Assembly (NCBI RefSeq): GCF_004210375.1
Contig: NC_134829.1
Span: forward strand, 56,474,107 to 56,538,106
DNA length: 64,000 nt
Source of the DNA: Tachypleus tridentatus
Taxonomy: Eukaryota > Arthropoda > Merostomata > Xiphosura > Limulidae
Direction of reading: 5' to 3'
Below the pieces are notes generated by a model, which saw only the letters and a program-made list of their open reading frames with translations, was not told where the DNA came from and ran no database searches. Each line of letters starts with the position of its first letter. Within the stretch, counting starts at the first letter, position 1. Of this stretch, positions 1-11,564 are shown piece after piece. The position numbers were made by a program, and so were the translations under genes.

Positions 1-104
1 TGTTAGTGATGACTATCTGCCCTCGTTTGACACTGCAACATCAGGGACGGCGAGTGCAGATAGCCTTACTGTAGGTTTGCGCGATACTGAAAAACAAACA
101 AACC
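1..104 (+). repeat. SINE-A, 3' part cut by window edge
   Basis: This is the 3' body and tail of the window's commonest SINE. It contains the conserved block GGGACGGCGAGTGCAGATAG, a GTTTGCGCGA tail and an AAACAAACAAACC end. The tRNA-like head must lie left of the window. Confidence 0.8.
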
Positions 105-3100
105 ATTTTTGTGAAAGAAAAAGTAAAGGATGTTTCTCGTCAGTTCAAATTACACAAACACCAGTTTAATTTTGAAACTTATTTGAAATTTGTAAAGTCA
201 GTGTTAAATAAATATGGTGAAGTATCAAAGTACCACAATAGAAAATGATACAATGCGCAATAAAAAAGTTCATCTTTAGATCTATAAATTTGTTTTCTCT
301 GTGGTCATTGCGAAACTGTCATAGAATTTAACGAGGAAAGGTCGACGAAGATATGTTACTCTTGGTAAACAGATAAGTGTATTAACTGTGTTGAACATGT
401 GTTCTTCTGCAATTTACTATAAACACGGCATCTTTGTGGCGGTACACTTTTGGTATTAAATTATAGTTTTTCAAGTTAAACGATCGAGTTATTTCCTATA
501 ATAAAAACACATGTTTATATTTTTAACTTTGTTATAGTAGACACAATGACACACTTTCGTATGCCACCCAATATCCTGAATTTAGTGTCATGTACTTTCA
601 GACCTTGTTAAAATTCAAGTGCTGGAAAGGTTTCACTTAAGTATGAAACATTGGTAAAATATTCACAGAGGACGAACTATGAAAAAATTCAGTTTTGTGT
701 GAAACAAAAAAAATTATTGAAGAACTTTCAGTTTTGACTTTTTGTGAAGTAGACAGAATTATTCAGTTGAGTGTTAAGTGTTGAACAGCATTATGATGGG
801 TATGAATTGTTGAAAATATTTGCCTTATTGTGAACTACTGAAAATCAGTTCGCTGGTTGTGAAGTTTTGGATAGTTTTCTATTCAGTTTCGACAATCACT
901 GACTGGGATAATACTATTAAAATATGGAGTCGTTCTGTTTGTTGTTATAAATGTCTTGTTTCAAGATTTATTAAGTCTTAGGTCATTCATCAAACTTAAA
1001 ACATAATTTACAATAATTTCAGAAATAATTGGATTTTATTTTTAATGTGTTTATATTGATTTGAATACAGGGGAATTTTATATTTTAATTAAGAGTGGTG
1101 CTTTTGCCCATCTTTTAATCTTAGGTTTGAAAGTATGTGCCAATCAGTGCATTCTTAGAATGATATCTATATAGCATTTTTTTGTTTCTTTCTTTGACGT
1201 AATGGAAAAGTTGAATGTTAGAAGCTTTATAAATACTGTTCTTACCTGGATTCCTTTTATTGTCTGTTATGTTGTACGTGTATATACACATATATATATG
1301 TTACCAGCAGTAGGTTATGACAGTTCAATTGGGCCATTACATAAAATCACAAAACTTTTGTGATATATATTTATTTCCTGTTTTTCTTGTAAATGTAAAT
1401 TCTTCATGTTATACTAAAGTGCTGAAAGTTTTATCTTTCTGTTTTTCTCAAAAGTTAACATTATAGAATAAAACTGATCAAGAGAACATTTAAGATAGAG
1501 ACAAATATTAACATTTTGGGAATTGGTTTAAACGTTAAATATTCTTTGTAGTCTTTAGTAATTTTCCGGTAATCGATGGATAATAATGTAGAGCTGATGG
1601 TTTAGAGGCCATTGTTTTAATGTACTCTCCTATTCTTGGACTATTCTATGCTTGAAGAATAGTTTCTACTGTCACCTTTGTACTTTGTACATAAAATGTG
1701 GAGCACATTTTCTGCATTAGACGGTTACAAACCACGAAATCTCGTAATTAGTCTGAACACACCAGAACTGTCTAATGCAGCCATATATTTTGACTTTCAT
1801 GAATATTTTGGTTTAGTTGTGTTTATTTCACCTTACTAGTTAAATCGGAGACGAAAGACATATATTTCTTACTAGTTTAAATCCTAAAAATATTATTTAA
1901 TGTTTGTAATATATTCTAAATTTGCAAAGTCATTGTTGAATTGATAAAGTCAAGTACTAAAGATCGCAGATAATGAAAATCTGCTTAGTCATAGTTAGAG
2001 ACATATAAACATGGTGTGATATTAAATCTTCATTTATTTTGCTGAGTCACCATTTACTGGACAAATACTTTATAGTTAATATAAATCATTAAAAGGTAAT
2101 GTTTAAACTATAAAATACTGAGTTATGATTATTGTTTATTAGATTTTTTTAACTTGGTTTGCAATTAAGGGAATAATAAATTTTTAGATTGTCATTCAAT
2201 TCAGGATAACCTTAATTGTATAGGATAAACTTACGGTACTTTTACAGCACTTGAGGTGATTGGTAGCATGACATTAAATAAAAAGAAAATTCAGTAAAAA
2301 TATATGATAGTGTTGGCTGAACTAAAAATGTCATAGTTTATCAAATTTGTGAAAGTACAGAATGTGACAACTCGATATTTACAACAATTTTGAAATATTT
2401 ATTTTTATTCAGTGTTTTAAAACTGTTATTCTTTCACAAACTAATCATTAAACAAATTTGTTGTCAAACGTAGAATAATAATTTCCACAAATTAACATGA
2501 TATTAAGAAAGCTTAAAACAGAAATAAGTGAAGGAAATAAAAAATATAATTTAAAATCTAAATATAAAATGTAAATAGATATAAACTTAATGTTTGGAAA
2601 TAATAAAACTTTATGAAACGACTTGGATATTAATTTATACAACCTGTTAAAAAAGGAGAACTACACATATATCTAGATATAGATATAAAACAATTATATT
2701 TTAGTAGTGTATTTTTAGAAGTAATATAATTCAATAAATGAAACAATCTAATTGTTATCTGCGCGTTAATGGATGGAATGTTTAAATACAATCTTTATCA
2801 GAAACATGTACTATACACAAAAATGTTTCTCGTTACGATAAGCTTCATAGCTAACGGCACTAAAACTTCTGTTTGGATACATGTGATGGATAAAACACAA
2901 TAACGTCTTTATGTAAATTTGTGTTAATAACAACAAAACAAATGTTGATATTTATTACGAGGATAAATTTCTGACAGTTTATAAACATTTCAGTACGTTG
3001 TAGTCGAGTTTTATTATGTTTTATGTTAACCTTTGTAATCTTTATTTGTCATGCAGCCCAACTAATTTTTAAATTTGACGAAGTGTAATAAATCACCGTA

Positions 3101-3483
3101 AAAAACAAATATTTATGCCACGTTTTGAAGTGCTAATAATATAATAAATATCTTACCCACAGAAGAAAAGAAAGACAGTTAACAATGTCAAACAGATATA
3201 AAAGTCACTTTTAAAAGAGAAATAATGATAAAAATAAATTTTTTTTAACATTTATTTTAAATTTATTGTTTGTTTTGTGGTATCTTATTGGTTTAAAGAA
3301 AAACGTGTCACTGGATTTAAATTATTTTTGGGTTGGTTGTTAAAAACACAGTTATACAATAGACTTTCAGTTGTGTGTCCTTAAGCGATTTAAGCTTCTA
3401 GTCTTTTGTGTAAATCACAGATAAGCAAATACAAAATAAAAACAACACGTTTTAAACATGTTGGTTACGTCTTCCTCTCTCAT
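105..3483. repeat. Intergenic R unit, copy 1
   Basis: No gene is visible. The block is a diverged paralogue of 16635-18478, 31882-33331 and 51480-53368, with the same order of landmarks: the stretch around 1140-1500, a quasi-palindromic motif at 1700-1800, and the block ending near 3440. Short AT microsatellites occur near 1280-1300 and 2670-2690. It is the leftmost visible part of the macro-tandem array. Confidence 0.75.
1411..1446 (+). repeat. Single-copy precursor of the 33-bp minisatellite
   Basis: One unit resembling ACTAAAGTGCTGAAAGTTTT sits here as a single copy. Paralogous positions near 16905 and 51592 also carry one unit. The paralogues at 37062 and 58738 are expanded into long arrays with the same outer flanks, such as the CTCAAAAGGTAAC-like block on the right. 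Confidence 0.7.
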
Positions 3484-3609
3484 GCCCAATAGTGGCCCAT
3501 CGGTTATTGTGTGTAGAATCACCCTACTTGAAATCTGGTTACGATACCAGTAGTGAACAGATCAGTGATTGCCCAATGTGTAGTTTTGTGCCTAATTAAA
3601 AAAAAAGAT
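3484..3609 (+). repeat. SINE-B, diverged
   Basis: This is a second tRNA-derived SINE type, recognised by a degenerate B-box-like segment and the tail GCCCAATGTGTAGTTTTGTG followed by an A-rich end. A clearer copy of the same family lies at 11565-11670. Confidence 0.6.
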
Positions 3610-3660
3610 GAATATCACCTTTCTCTTTCTCATGAAAATATGTGAACTAACTTGTTTTAA

Positions 3661-3842
3661 TATGATCATATTTAATATAATCTTCATCAATACTTAGTGA
3701 TGTTGAGATAATTTAACACAAATATGATCATATTTAATACAATCTTCATCAATACTTAATGATGTAGAGAAAATTTAACACAAATATGATCATATTTAAT
3801 ACAATCTTTATCAATACTTAATGATGTAGAGATAATTTAACA
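3661..3842 (+). repeat. Tandem repeat, three units of 61-62 bp
   Basis: Three consecutive copies of an AT-rich unit begin with AATATGATCATATTTAATA and end with ATAATTTAACACA. The second and third copies are more alike than the first. No copy of this array is seen before the other promoters, so it is private to locus 1. Confidence 0.85.
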
Positions 3843-3949
3843 CTTCGACAAATTTTTGAATTTATTAAATCAGGAAAAATAGTGAAAAAAGATATACAAA
3901 TAAAAACATACAAAACAATATGTAAATAAAAACACCATGATAAGTGATA

Positions 3950-4275
3950 CAGTATGGTTCTAATCAAGATCGACGGGAACATATGCTTCGATACATACGA
4001 TACGATATCAAGTTGTTGTGGTCGTTAACTGGCATGTATCACTCTAAACACGATTAGATAATGGCCGTGATGACTGATTGTCCTCTGGGAGATCATTCAA
4101 GAAGCTGCACACGAAACGCTGAATTATCTTGAAAGTTTCACACGGCACAAAGGTTTACAAGAATTGTCTCAATAAATAGAGGTAGTTGAGAAAGAGAAAG
4201 CTATTTGTTACTACTGTGACGCACGTAACAGTTTAAAGTAAACGGAGTTGTTAGTTGTGTAGAATTAATCAGAAG
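3950..4275 (+). promoter_or_regulatory. Promoter of metallothionein locus 1
   Basis: The 300 bp before the first exon are shared with the other three loci. A TGCACAC site (4106-4112) fits the metal response element core TGCRCNC. A TATA-like AATAAATAGAGG starts at 4171, 65 bp further on and 105 bp before the ATG. Compared with the promoters of loci 2-4, about 240 bp of the distal block are missing here. Use of the element by MTF-1 is inferred from the family, not shown. Confidence 0.5.
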
Positions 4276-5189
4276 ATGGAAAAACCTGGTAAGTTATTTC
4301 TTCGTCCACAATCAAGTAACTACTCATGTAAGACAATGTTAAAATTTAGTGTTGGAGAGTAGTAACACTAGTATGTTCCCTAAACACATATGTGAAATGT
4401 AACAAGACTGATTGTGGTAGAATATAAATATAGAAGTTTTGTTCCTGTTTCAAAGAAAGTAAATCACTTGCGTTTTCAACATATATAGCTCATTTCAAGG
4501 TATGAAATTACTAACATTTTCTTGTTCCGTATACGTAATTTTATGAAACTGACCACACGTATTTTACTTCAGCGAACAGAACTGAGTTGTTTTTTTCTGT
4601 TTATTTAAGTCGTATCTTTCACTTGTAACACGTACTTTTTAAAATGTCTATCTAGACAAGAAGAAGCAAGTTCTACTTTACCATTAAAGAACAGTGACAG
4701 CTTAAAAGTTATTGTACTAAGAGATAAGTAAGTTTTAAAAAAATTCTTGTCAAGATATATATTTTTATTATTATTGTATGAAAAGTGTAATCACGTTCAT
4801 TTTATTTTCAAATAGGTGAAACAAAGACCGACGACAGCTGTTGTACATGTGTCGTTACTTGTAGCTGTGAAAATGGAAAGATGAAATGCGTCTGTAACTG
4901 TAAGGATGACACATCTCAATGTTGTACATAAGCTAAAGAGGGGAAAAACAAATGTACAGTTACTGTCGTTTGTGAATGCGGAGATGCACGTTGTAGTCCA
5001 GACTGTAAGAAGGAGTCATGCCAGGATTGTGTAGAAACCAGAAAGAAGAACAGTTGTGTTTGTACCGTTACCTGTTGCTGTGAAAACGGAAAGATGAAAT
5101 ATATTTGTAACTGTAAGGATAACACTTCTCAGTGTTGTGAAGAAGGTAAGAAGAGAAAGGATAAATGTACTGTTAGTTGTCAGTGTTGA
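4276..5189 (+). pseudogene. Metallothionein-like gene copy 1, premature stop
   Basis: Two exons: 4276-4288 encodes MEKPG with a split Gly codon (phase 1, donor GTAAGT), and 4816-5189 follows an ATAG acceptor. The second exon is of type 2a and ends in SCQC. A TAA at 4929-4931 replaces the GAA seen in the other copies, so the reading frame closes after 42 residues. Those 42 residues hold 10 Cys in CxC and CC motifs, one whole Cys cluster. Beyond the stop the frame stays open to the normal end, with one more Cys lost (KY instead of KC). This is either a recent nonsense pseudogene or a gene now making a short one-domain metallothionein. The family, if correct, binds Zn, Cu or Cd in the cytosol through Cys thiolates. 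No signal peptide is present. The downstream copies at 7047 and 9277 lack an equivalent first exon and may be served by this one. Confidence 0.7.
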
Positions 5190-5771
5190 AAAAGGAAGGA
5201 TTAATCCTCTATTACTAAACTTTCAATGTTCGTGAATTGTTTGAGTGAGAAACACGTAAATTGATGGTACGGATTAATAAGCGGATATTAATTTTATGAT
5301 GACATAAGTAAATTAAATGTGTAACGTTAACGTAAATATTTTTCAAATATTTTGCTGTATGAGAGACGGTTAGTAGTTTATCTCACTGGATAGTGATGAA
5401 AGTATATTGGTTCTCTTTATAATTTGATAAATATAAATCTTTAAAAATATATATAATAATTAATGGTTTAACGATTATTTATATATTTTGCAAGATAAAT
5501 CAAACATAATTAAAATGTTAATGTCAACGTGTTAGTTACTTTAATATATACGTTGTAATTTAAAACGTAATCCTTCAGTACTATTGGATTTTTATTTTGT
5601 CAAATCTTTAAAAAAACAGGTGTTCGTGACTGAAAAATCGCTATAAGTAACTATAGAAAATGTTAAGAATATAATATTACGATATTGAATTATTAAAACA
5701 AAGATGATACGAAAATTTTTGATAGAGGTTTTATCAAATCAGCAATAACCTTATTTTGATAATATCAGAAT

Positions 5772-5793
5772 ATGGAGTTCAATCCTTACGACG
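5772..5793 (+). other. Candidate alternative first exon (MEFNPYD)
   Basis: ATG GAG TTC AAT CCT TAC GAC G is followed directly by GTAAGT. The phase (1) equals that of the MEKPG exon, so splicing to the acceptor at 7046 would give MEFNPYD-G-ESKKDD with no frame break. It could supply the missing start for copy 2. The site is duplicated at 8003. In locus 2 the paralogous site (26710) has an extra base that would break the frame, which weakens the case. This is inference from a start, a donor and a phase. Confidence 0.3.
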
Positions 5794-5849
5794 GTAAGTT
5801 TTGGTATACTTGTATGCAGCTTTACGTCTAAACAAAAGTGATTATTTTA

Positions 5850-6085
5850 ATCCCCGAACCACTGCGACAAAGCTCCCTCAAGCTTTTTATCCCTTACTAC
5901 TGATCTTCTTGAGGGATTCGGTGCACTTCAGGATCTTCTTTATTTGTGGTCCAATGAAGACACAAGCTTTGACCTCAAACAGCTTAGGTAAGAAGTCTCG
6001 AAGGTACTTGGATGCTGCAGACTCCTCATCAAGAACTGTGACAAATTGTTTCATAAGAACCAGTTTTATGTGCAATGGTAGCTAG
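5850..6085 (-). pseudogene. Remnant of a dispersed arthropod protein family
   Basis: On the minus strand a fragment reads MHIKLVLMKQFVTVLDEE, then a KYL-DF-PKL segment and FIGPQIKKIL. From memory this resembles a family repeated many times in arthropod genomes, with segments like MKQFV-ALDK, KYLQDFFPKLSEAK and GPQIKKI. I do not know its function or which element spreads it. Only about 60 residues remain. It interrupts the spacer of locus 1 and is absent at the matching place in locus 2 (near 26760), so it came in before the 2.23-kb duplication but after loci 1 and 2 separated. Confidence 0.5.
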
Positions 6086-7046
6086 TTCTGTAACATTTAA
6101 ACTGATAACAATGGAGTTACATGTATTTTATAATGTGTTAAATAGTAGCTGTTATTAGAGCTGAATCAAGATATTTTACAACTTGTAGACCGTTAGTTAC
6201 ATTATATGCAACGAAGATTATTAATACATTAGAGAATTTAGGGTTCGTCAAGAACACCAGGTTCTAATTCCTCTATGCGAAATAGATTCGTCATAGGCTG
6301 CACTCTGGGTGGGAAAGCACCATTTCAACTTCAAACTATCGATCGTATCTCACGATAAAACATAGCATCACTAACTATTTAATTACTTATTACTATAGAT
6401 TTCTATCTTGCTTTTGTTATTGTTCTAATGTAATTACTTTAGTTAGCAAAGTAACAAAAGTATATAACGTGATATAGTTCTGATGCTATAACTCACTTGA
6501 GAATTTGGTGCCGTCAATAATATTTTTAATATTCTACAAATAACAATGCTCAAGTAATAAAAATTAACTAGCGATTGTTCCTGGACATATTTCTTCATTA
6601 TTTACTTTGAAAATAAATTATGTCCACTGTCGGCATGACACCGTTTGTCAGGTAATAAAAAACCAGCGTGACATTAAAATTAGGCCTACAAATAATCTTT
6701 AAAAGGTAATGATATTCAAAAATTAAAATTAATTTTAACTCAATTTTTACGTCAAGGGATAAATACGCATAACCATTTGTTAGTTAACCTCACATAGCCA
6801 TCCATTAATTTTGAACACATTTTTTCCTAATTATTTAAGGAATACTTTTATTTTCTACATTTAATCCTTAAAAGGTGTATTTTTGACAAGAAGAAGCAGC
6901 TTATGCGATTCAGGATTGGTGACATCTGATAACACGAGTTTTAAAACTATTAAAAGACATGAGTAACAAATATATAAGTAACTTTTTTTAATTAAGCAGA
7001 GTTTTTTATTGTATGTAAATTGTAACTGAAGTTTATTTTCATATAG

Positions 7047-7420
7047 GTGAGTCAAAGAAAGACGACAGCTGTTGTACATGTGTCGTTACTTGTCGCTGTG
7101 AAAATGGAAAGATGAAATGCGTCTGTAACTGTAAGGATGACACATCTCAATGTTGTACAGAAGCTAAAGAGGGGAAAAACAAATGTACAGTTACTGTCGT
7201 TTGTGAATGCGGAGATGCACGTTGTAGTCCAGACTGTAAGAAGGAGTCATGCCAGGATTGTGTAGAAATCAGAAAGAAGAACAGTTGTGTTTCTACCGTT
7301 ACCTGTTGCTGTGAAAACGGAAAGATGAAATGTATTTGTAACTGTAAGGATAACACTTCTCAGTGTTGTGAAGAAGGTAAGAAGAGAAAGGATAAATGTA
7401 CTGTTAGTTGTCAGTGTTGA
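7047..7420 (+). CDS. Metallothionein-like second exon, copy 2 (type 2a)
   Basis: The exon opens after an ATATAG acceptor with GT completing a Gly codon, then ESKKDDSCCTC and runs 123 codons to a TGA. Domain 1 (about the first 50 residues) and domain 2 (about the last 45) are homologous: each has a CENGKMKC-x-CNCK-D-TSQCC core and a K(C)TV...C-x-C end. A linker with four Cys lies between them. With an MEKPG start the protein would have 128 residues and 29 Cys. One Cys of domain 2 is Ser (CVST where sisters have CVCT). There is no first exon directly upstream: it must use the exon at 4276, skipping copy 1, or the candidate exon at 5772. If it began at its own first ATG (7112), half of the first Cys cluster would be lost. 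Metal binding is inferred from Cys content. Confidence 0.7.
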
Positions 7421-8002
7421 AAAAGGAAGGATTAATCCTCTATTACTAAACTTTCAATGTTCGTGAATTGTTTGAGTGAGAAACACGTAAATTGATGGTA
7501 CGGATTAATAAGCGGATATTAATTTTATGATGACATAAGTAAATTAAATGTGTAACGTTAACGTAAATATTTTTCAAATATTTTGCTGTATGAGAGACGG
7601 TTAGTAGTTTATCTCACTGGATAGTGATGAAAGTATATTGGTTCTCTTTATAATTTGATAAATATAAATCTTTAAAAATATATATAATAATTAATGGTTT
7701 AACGATTATTTATATATTTTGCAAGATAAATCAAACATAATTAAAATGTTAATGTCAACGTGTTAGTTACTTTAATATATACGTTGTAATTTAAAACGTA
7801 ATCCTTCAGTACTATTGGATTTTTATTTTGTCAAATCTTTAAAAAAACAGGTGTTCGTGACTGAAAAATCGCTATAAGTAACTATAGAAAATGTTAAGAA
7901 TATAATATTACGATATTGAATTATTAAAACAAAGATGATACGAAAATTTTTGATAGAGGTTTTATCAAATCAGCAATAACCTTATTTTGATAATATCAGA
8001 AT

Positions 8003-8024
8003 ATGGAGTTCAATCCTTACGACG
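8003..8024 (+). other. Candidate alternative first exon, second copy
   Basis: It is identical to 5772-5793 and is followed by GTAAGT at 8025. It could splice in frame to the acceptor before copy 3 (9276). The same caveats apply. Confidence 0.3.
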
Positions 8025-8080
8025 GTAAGTTTTGGTATACTTGTATGCAGCTTTACGTCTAAATAAAAGTGATTATTTTA

Positions 8081-8316
8081 ATCCCCGAACCACTGCGACA
8101 AAGCTCCCTCAAGCTTTTTATCCCTTACTACTGATCTTCTTGAGGGATTCGGTGCACTTCAGGATCTTCTTTATTTGTGGTCCAATGAAGACACAAGCTT
8201 TGACCTCAAACAGCTTAGGTAAGAAGTCTCGAAGGTACTTGGATGCTGCAGACTCCTCATCAAGAACTGTGACAAATTGTTTCATAAGAACCAGTTTTAT
8301 GTGCAATGGTAGCTAG
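8081..8316 (-). pseudogene. Remnant of dispersed protein family, second copy
   Basis: This is the duplicate of 5850-6085 carried by the 2.23-kb tandem duplication, with the same minus-strand reading. Confidence 0.5.
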
Positions 8317-9276
8317 TTCTGTAACATTTAAACTGATAACAATGGAGTTACATGTATTTTATAATGTGTTAAATAGTAGCTGTTATTAGAGCTGAATCAA
8401 GATATTTTACAACTTGTAGACCGTTAGTTACATTATATGCAACGAAGATTATTAATACATTAGAGAATTTAGGGTTCGTCAAGAACACCAGGTTCTAATT
8501 CCTCTATGCGAAATAGATTCGTCATAGGCTGCACTCTGGGTGGGAAAGCACCATTTCAACTTCAAACTATCGATCGTATCTCACGATAAAACATAGCATC
8601 ACTAACTATTTAATTACTTATTACTATAGATTTCTATCTTGCTTTTGTTATTGTTCTAATGTAATTACTTTAGTTAGCAAAGTAACAAAAGTATATAACG
8701 TGATATAGTTCTGATGCTATAACTCACTTGAGAATTTGGTGCCGTCAATAATATTTTTAATATTCTACAAATAACAATGCTCAAGTAATAAAAATTAACT
8801 AGCGATTGTTCCTGGACATATTTCTTCATTATTTACTTTGAAAATAAATTATGTCCACTGTCGGCATGACACCGTTTGTCAGGTAATAAAAACCAGCGTG
8901 ACATTAAAATTAGGCCTACAAATAATCTTTAAAAGGTAATGATATTCAAAAATTAAAATTAATTTTAACTCAATTTTTACGTCAAGGGATAAATACGCAT
9001 AACCATTTGTTAGTTAACCTCACATAGCCATCCATTAATTTTGAACACATTTTTTCCTAATTATTTAAGGAATACTTTTATTTTCTACATTTAATCCTTA
9101 AAAGGTGTATTTTTGACAAGAAGAAGCAGCTTATGCGATTCAGGATTGGTGACATCTGATAACACGAGTTTTAAAACTATTAAAAGACATGAGTAACAAA
9201 TATATAAGTAACTTTTTTTAATTAAGCAGAGTTTTTTATTGTATGTAAATTGTAACTGAAGTTTATTTTCATATAG

Positions 9277-9626
9277 GTGAGTCAAAGAAAGACGACAGCT
9301 GTTGTACATGTGTCGTTACTTGTCGCTGTGAAAATGGAAAGATGAAATGCGTCTGTAACTGTAAGGATGACACATCTCAATGTTGTACTGAAGCTAAAGA
9401 GGGGAAAAACAAATGTACAGTTACTGTTGTTTGTGAATGCGGAGATACACGTTGTAGTCCAGACTGTAAGAAGGAGTCATGCGAGGATTGTGTAGAAACC
9501 AGAAAGAAGAACAGTTGTGTTTGTAACGTTACCTGTTGCTGTGAAAACGGAAAGATGAAATGTGTTTGTAACTGCAAGTGTTGTAAAGACGGAAATGATA
9601 AATGTACTGTCACTTGTGAGTGTTAA
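9277..9626 (+). CDS. Metallothionein-like second exon, copy 3 (2a/2b hybrid)
   Basis: The exon starts like copy 2 (GESKKDDSCC) but ends like the 2b exons, with CKDGNDKCTVTCEC, a TAA stop and the 2b type of 3' flank. It is therefore a hybrid made by crossing over inside the exon. Domain 2 lacks five residues (a 15-bp loss of the GNTSQ segment), so the Cys pair follows CNCK directly. All 30 Cys of the type remain, and 115 residues follow the split Gly. There is no internal start like that of the other 2b exons and no MEKPG exon nearby, so expression needs the exon at 4276 or the candidate at 8003. Intact Cys spacing in domain 1 and the full Cys set argue for constraint. Confidence 0.7.
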
Positions 9627-10322
9627 AGATGAAAGGACTGATCCCATACTACTGAAATTTTAATGATCTTGAATTATTTGACTGAAACTCGTAAATTGAT
9701 GGCATGGATTGACAGCAAAAGGAAATTAATTTGATGATGATATACGTAACTTGAATGTGTAACAATATATGTATTTTTCATATATATCACTGTATTCTCT
9801 AGAGACGGTTAGTACTATATCAAACTGATTATGAATTAATCTATATGGGTTCTCTTTTTAATTTGATAAATGTCATTATATAAAGTTAAAATGTTTAATT
9901 GATGATCGATACATCAAACATAGTGATGTCAAAATGTTAATTGGATTTATAATGTTTTTTCAATTTTATCTTTGTACCATCAACAGACTGCCACAATCAG
10001 ATATGTGAACAAGTAATCAATATAAGAAGCTATGGTGTATTTTAAGAATACCATTTGGTAAACTTCAATTAATAAAATAGATTACATGAAACTCTTGTAC
10101 AAACATTTTTTGGTCTGCAGTAGTCTTCATCTTATAACATCAGAATGTGGAGTTCTATTCTAACGTTACTAAGTTCTGATAGGCTAGCGTGTAGATTCGG
10201 GCCTTTGAAAAACACCACGGTTTCTTTGTATAACAATTCTTTTTTGATCATCACAGAGTAATCTGAAATTAGGTGTAAAATATCTAAACTGTGAAGTTGA
10301 TAATTGATAGTTATTTGTTATC

Positions 10323-10445
10323 GTTTGTCTTTTAATTTGTTTTGAATCTCGCGCAAATGTTCATCAGGGCTGTCTGCGTTATCCATTTCTAATTTAACAG
10401 TCAAAAACTAGATAGAAGGCAGCTAGTCATCCTCAATTATCGCAA
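10323..10445 (-). repeat. Old SINE-A fragment, minus strand
   Basis: GAATCTCGCGCAAATGTTCA and GAAGGCAGCTAGTCATC are degraded SINE-A landmarks read in reverse. Paralogues at 29395 and 46365 share the position, so it predates the locus duplications. Confidence 0.6.
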
Positions 10446-11564
10446 ACGTTTGTGGTACAGTTTGACTTGTTATATTATGTTCGTAATTCTGCTTTTATCC
10501 AGTAACTCATCTGCTCTCACATTATAACTGCTATCCAGGAGGAGGTTAACAGTTGAAATTTTCTTACCAATAAACTTGTTCGTGTCAGACATATATCTTT
10601 ACATATCTTAAAAATAAACTAATATACCTGTAACATTAATACTGTACTTTCACTTACAATACAACTTTTACTAGCTCCAATATGTTTAAAGCTGAACACA
10701 AGAGCTAAACCAAACCAATGTGATGTCGTACTGAGTAAAATTTGATAACTGACCAACACTATCAGAGAAAAGAGGTCATGAGTCAATGCTGTCCTTTGTA
10801 CTGGGTAAGCAAGGAGGCACACGTATCCAACCCACATATGTATATACCAAGAAGTGAATTTACAGACCAAGTATCTTAGTTTATAACTGAAAAGGAATTT
10901 TAAGACATAAAATACAATGTACAGGTATCCTGGCTTTTAACTTTAAAAGCAGAAACAACGATATTAAATATATTTCATAATTTGTTAACTACAAGTTATT
11001 AAAACTGAATCAAGATATTTTACAACTTGTAGACAGTTATTTACATTACATGAAACGATGATTATTAACACGTTGTAATTTGTTGACTTCACACTTACTA
11101 ATTATAAAATAAACTGTAACAATAAGATACCATAGTATTTAATATTCTATAATTACCTTATTATATTAGCAGGTGCTTACGTTCACGAGAAACATCATTA
11201 CGTAAAGATGACTATAGGTTAGAGCTATAGTCTGGATAATGTTTCTAAGTTTTAGGCCTATACAACATGTTACGGAATTTGAACTTAATGCAAACTTAAT
11301 AGAAACATTAATTCTGATTTAAACCGACTGATCTACTAATCTGTTCTGCAACATCTCCGAAAGAGACGTAATATTGAATATCGTTTTTTGAAAATAAATA
11401 AACTATATTAGAAATTTTAATAACACCATCTGCTAATCGTTATGTCCCGATTATATTTCTTATGATTTCATCCACACTTATTTAGTTTGAGGAGACAACT
11501 TTCATCATACTAAACGGACTTTTATATGTTTGGCCTGAAGTTCTTGATTGTATAAAGCTTCACA

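Larger units (their letters stand above)
5190..7046. other. Spacer between second exons 1 and 2
   Basis: This holds the 3' flank of copy 1 (ATTAAA at 5312-5317 is a possible poly(A) signal), a candidate mini-exon at 5772, a protein-family remnant near 5850-6085, and the duplicated intron 3' part leading to the acceptor at 7046. No copy of the MEKPG exon was found in it. Confidence 0.7.
7421..9276. other. Spacer between second exons 2 and 3
   Basis: This is a near-identical copy of 5190-7046, including the candidate mini-exon and the protein-family remnant. It has one base less in an A-run. Confidence 0.85.
4860..9320 (+). repeat. Recent 2.23-kb tandem duplication
   Basis: The stretch from within second exon 1 to within second exon 2 is repeated immediately, with an offset of 2231 bp falling to 2230 bp after a one-base length difference in an A-run near 6660/8890. 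By eye I find only two differences in about 1.86 kb of spacer. The duplication joints lie inside the Cys-rich exons, as expected for unequal crossing over between two second exons. Confidence 0.9.

Noticed and set aside
4916-9613. Minus-strand open frames opposite the Cys-rich exons
   Set aside because: They are mirror readings of the TGT-rich exons. They have no start context, and all copies carry the same shadow.
7047-9626. Cys-rich proteins as secreted toxins or antimicrobial peptides
   Set aside because: The first exon encodes MEKPG with no hydrophobic signal peptide. The C-x-C and CC density fits metal-thiolate binding better than a disulfide knot. A similarity search would settle this.
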